Positions 7,040 through 8,949 of a DNA stretch of 8,949 nt are shown in pieces. Source of the DNA: an uncultured Lachnospiraceae bacterium (GTDB taxonomy: Bacteria > Bacillota > Clostridia > Lachnospirales > Lachnospiraceae); NCBI GenBank assembly GCA_948468325.1, contig CAOKHR010000082.1:1-8949 (forward strand), given 5' to 3'. Under the pieces are notes generated by a model that did no database searches, was not told the DNA's origin, and saw only the letters and a program-made list of their open reading frames with translations. Numbering within the stretch: position 1 is the first letter of the stretch; each line of letters opens with the position of its first letter. The position numbers and the translations under genes were made by a program.

Positions 7040-7068
7040 AGTTTACTAAATTTTGAAACAATTGTCTA
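7040..7068 (-). promoter_or_regulatory. Candidate sigma-A-type promoter for the motA-fliR operon
   Basis: The minus strand shows TAGACA (5 of 6 to TTGACA, at 7068-7063), a 17-bp spacer, then TAAACT (4 of 6 to TATAAT, at 7045-7040), placing a start near 7033, about 60 nt upstream of motA. It lies downstream of the flgE terminator, where a new promoter would be needed. I found no convincing sigma-28 box (TAAA-N15-GCCGATAA) in this gap. The region is AT-rich, so a chance match is possible. Confidence 0.45.
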
Positions 7069-7096
7069 TAAGCATATTGAATTTTTTTTAAAACAG

Positions 7097-7141
7097 AAAA
7101 AAATGTATATGGTCCGGTACTGCATGCCAGACCATATACAT
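7097..7141 (-). terminator. Intrinsic (Rho-independent) terminator after flgE
   Basis: Perfect 12-bp arms at 7130-7141 and 7103-7114 (ATGTATATGGTC / GACCATATACAT) are separated by 15 nt. On the minus-strand RNA the stem extends inward by a U-G pair and two G-C pairs. A run of T follows (A run at 7097-7103 on the plus strand). The other side lacks a T run, so it acts in the flgE direction only. It begins 65 nt after the flgE stop. Confidence 0.88.
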
Positions 7142-7206
7142 ATCATACCACATCTTGTGTTAAAATGGAATACCCGCACTGTATGTATGCAATTTTTTAA
7201 CAAAAA

Positions 7207-8943
7207 TTAACGTTTCAGATTAATCAGCTCTTCCAGGAGCGTATCTGATACTGTGATGACACGGGAGTTTGACTGGAAACCCCTCTGTGTAATAATCATC
7301 TGTGTAAATTCTGTAGATAAGTCAACATTTGACATCTCCAGCTCACCGGAAATCATACTGCTGCCGTCCGCCGCAATCTCTACGCCGATTCCATCGAAAT
7401 CGCCGGAGTTCAAAGTCGTTGTATAACAGTTTTCACCGACTTTTTCCAATCCGGAAGCATTTGCAAACTGGGCTACGGCAATCTGTCCCAATAATACCGT
7501 ATTTCCGTTATCGTAAGAACCGAAAATTCTTCCGTCATTCTGAATACTGATGCCAATCATAGCTCCAAGCGCTTTTCCTGCGCCTTCACTGCCGTTTTTA
7601 ATACCGCGGTCAGCTCCAAGCGTTGTCTTGCCGCCATTGCCGGCTGCTTTACAGGAAGCAAAGTCAATCTCAATGTCAGAGAAATTCGTACCCAGCGCAC
7701 TCATATTTAAAGTTACCGTATCAGAACCAGGTCCTCCGACATAACTGAACGTACCGTCTCCCTCACTGAACTTCAGCGTATAATTTACCGCCGGTCCTGT
7801 GTAAACATATGCTCCTGTATTCGGATCAATGGAAGCCCCCGGCACGCTTCCTGCACTCGTTGCCGGATCCATCAGTTTGTCTGCCGGTACCCCGAATAAC
7901 TCCGAGACTTTTCCCGGATCCGGTGTTACAGTCGTTGTACTTCCGTCCGGATTCACGTAAGTGATTGGATCAACCGTATACTCATCATTCGCATAATCGA
8001 GAGTTACAGGGCCATAGACAAATCCGCCGTCCGCACCGGTTGATGTCTGCTTATAATAGAAGCCCTCTCCCCTGTATCCCAGACCCGCATCAATATTGTC
8101 CGCATCTTTTAAATAGACAATCTTGGAATCCTGAATCGGATAATTCTTAGTTTCGGTTGTTTTTTCACCGAATACCGATGATACGTCTCCTCCGTCAGCC
8201 AGATATTTGTCAAGTATGGATACATTATTGGAATCCAAAATATCCGCAAGCTCTACCGTATAGCTTTCGGCATCCGGGTCTGTGACTTTTACCGCAAGCC
8301 TTGCCGTATAGCTGTATCCCAGCTTGTCATAAAATGTCAGGTTCATCATGTAACCGTCGTCACTGATGACATCCGGATCGTTTTTATCCATTGTACCTGA
8401 AACGGTTCCTTTTGTCGTCGCTTCCGGCGGAGAAGTGAGGTTCTTCTCCTGCATGATACGCAATGCAGATACGGTATCTTTCTTAATCTGACCTGTCGTC
8501 GGATCTACCTGCCAGCCCATAACGGTATAACCGGTAGATGACATTGCAAGGTTGCCTGCACCGTCCACATAGAAAGAACCCGCCCTTGTAAATAAATTCT
8601 GGGTACCTGTATTAACAATAAAGAAGTTTGTCGTCACCTTATCGGTCAGACGAATATCAAAACCGTCTCCCGTCGTCTCTGCCGCACCGGCAGATGTAAT
8701 GGAAATCTTATTGGATCCGGTTGTAACACCAAGACCGATCTGCCTTGCGTTGACACCGCCTTTTCCTGTATTTGCATTTGCACCGGACGCACTGGTAACT
8801 GTCTGATACATAATCTCACTGAATGTTGTTGCTGTAGATTTGAACGCTACAGTATTTACGTTCGCAACGTTATTACCGATTACGTCCATCTTTGTCTGAT
8901 GTGTCTTAAGACCTGACACAGCAGAAAATAATGATCTCATCAT
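7207..8943 (-). CDS. flgE: Flagellar hook protein FlgE (long form)
   Basis: FlgE polymerises outside the cell into the flexible hook joining the rod to the filament, after export through the flagellar type III gate. The N-terminus MMRSLFSAVSGLKTHQ and the rod/hook motif NNVANVNTVAFK (residues 24-35) are typical. The C-terminus has GISIQNDGRIFGSYDNG, LLGQIAVAQFANASGLEK, LNSGDFDGIG and the coiled end region with SNVDLSTEFTQMIITQRGFQ to LINLKR. At 578 residues it is well above the roughly 400 of enteric FlgE. The excess is in the central surface domains (about residues 180-440), which are Gly/Asp/Thr/Ser-rich. ATG at 8943 is complete, but its ribosome site lies beyond the window edge. A strong terminator follows, and no flbD separates it from motA. 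Confidence 0.96.
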   Translation of the reverse strand: MMRSLFSAVSGLKTHQTKMDVIGNNVANVNTVAFKSTATTFSEIMYQTVTSASGANANTGKGGVNARQIGLGVTTGSNKISITSAGAAETTGDGFDIRLTDKVTTNFFIVNTGTQNLFTRAGSFYVDGAGNLAMSSTGYTVMGWQVDPTTGQIKKDTVSALRIMQEKNLTSPPEATTKGTVSGTMDKNDPDVISDDGYMMNLTFYDKLGYSYTARLAVKVTDPDAESYTVELADILDSNNVSILDKYLADGGDVSSVFGEKTTETKNYPIQDSKIVYLKDADNIDAGLGYRGEGFYYKQTSTGADGGFVYGPVTLDYANDEYTVDPITYVNPDGSTTTVTPDPGKVSELFGVPADKLMDPATSAGSVPGASIDPNTGAYVYTGPAVNYTLKFSEGDGTFSYVGGPGSDTVTLNMSALGTNFSDIEIDFASCKAAGNGGKTTLGADRGIKNGSEGAGKALGAMIGISIQNDGRIFGSYDNGNTVLLGQIAVAQFANASGLEKVGENCYTTTLNSGDFDGIGVEIAADGSSMISGELEMSNVDLSTEFTQMIITQRGFQSNSRVITVSDTLLEELINLKR

Positions 8944-8949
8944 AATGAA

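Noticed and set aside
6310..7041. Long open frame (243 codons) on the plus strand opposite motA
   Set aside because: It is the mirror of a well-conserved gene, its product has no recognisable features, it is Ser/Thr/Ile-rich as expected from antisense reading, and it lacks a convincing ribosome site.
7055..7203. Short minus-strand frame after flgE as a possible FlbD
   Set aside because: Its translation (LLKNCIHTVRVFHFN and onward) does not resemble FlbD, has no proper ribosome site, and runs straight through the terminator hairpin.
6972..7206. Sigma-28 (FliA/SigD) promoter before the stator genes
   Set aside because: I looked for TAAA followed after about 15 nt by a GCCGATAA-like box; TAAA occurs but no acceptable second box is found.
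7470..7700. Cysteines in the FlgE C-terminal half (DFASCKAAG, GENCYTT) as sites for spirochete-type lysinoalanine hook cross-links
   Set aside because: The cross-link is established for spirochete FlgE, and I cannot align these residues to the reactive positions from sequence alone.
1..8949. Mobile elements, CRISPR arrays, tRNA/rRNA genes or toxin/defence genes
   Set aside because: The window is almost fully occupied by ordered flagellar genes; no transposase, direct-repeat array or structural RNA signature was seen.

Overview
The window is a contiguous block of a flagellar/chemotaxis locus. Every gene lies on the minus strand, so reading direction is from high to low coordinates. The order is flgE (hook), motA, motB (stator), fliL, fliM, fliY (C-ring switch), cheY, fliO, fliP, fliQ, fliR (export gate), with fliR running off the left edge. 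This order, a CheC-FliN fusion (FliY) instead of a plain FliN, a Bacillus-type CheY inside the operon and the moderately AT-rich composition point to a motile Clostridia member. The closest resemblance is to Lachnospiraceae (Roseburia/Lachnospira/Eubacterium-like). Genus cannot be fixed from the sequence alone.

Layout: 8943-7207 flgE, a long hook protein with conserved ends and a large variable middle. 7206-6972 is the only sizeable non-coding gap: it holds a strong minus-strand intrinsic terminator just after flgE, then a candidate sigma-A-type promoter and a small inverted repeat ahead of motA. The small gene flbD, commonly found between flgE and motA in Clostridia and Bacilli, is not there. 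6971-1 is a tightly packed run of ten genes, with gaps of 36 nt or less and a 1-nt motA/motB overlap, expected to be one transcript that continues past the window toward flhB/flhA.

How the genes work together: FliO/P/Q/R build the export gate that sends hook subunits such as FlgE outward. MotA/MotB form the ion-driven stator, and here both resemble the sodium-type PomA/PomB class. FliL sits beside the stator. FliM and FliY form the switch that receives phosphorylated CheY, and FliY also keeps both CheC-type phosphatase sites that remove the signal.

I see no new kind of system. This is a conserved flagellar locus, and its points of interest are local: loss of flbD with transcriptional splitting of the operon, a 16-residue tandem repeat in the FliY linker, an enlarged acidic N-terminal segment in FliP, a glutamate-rich MotB linker, and sodium-type stator signatures.
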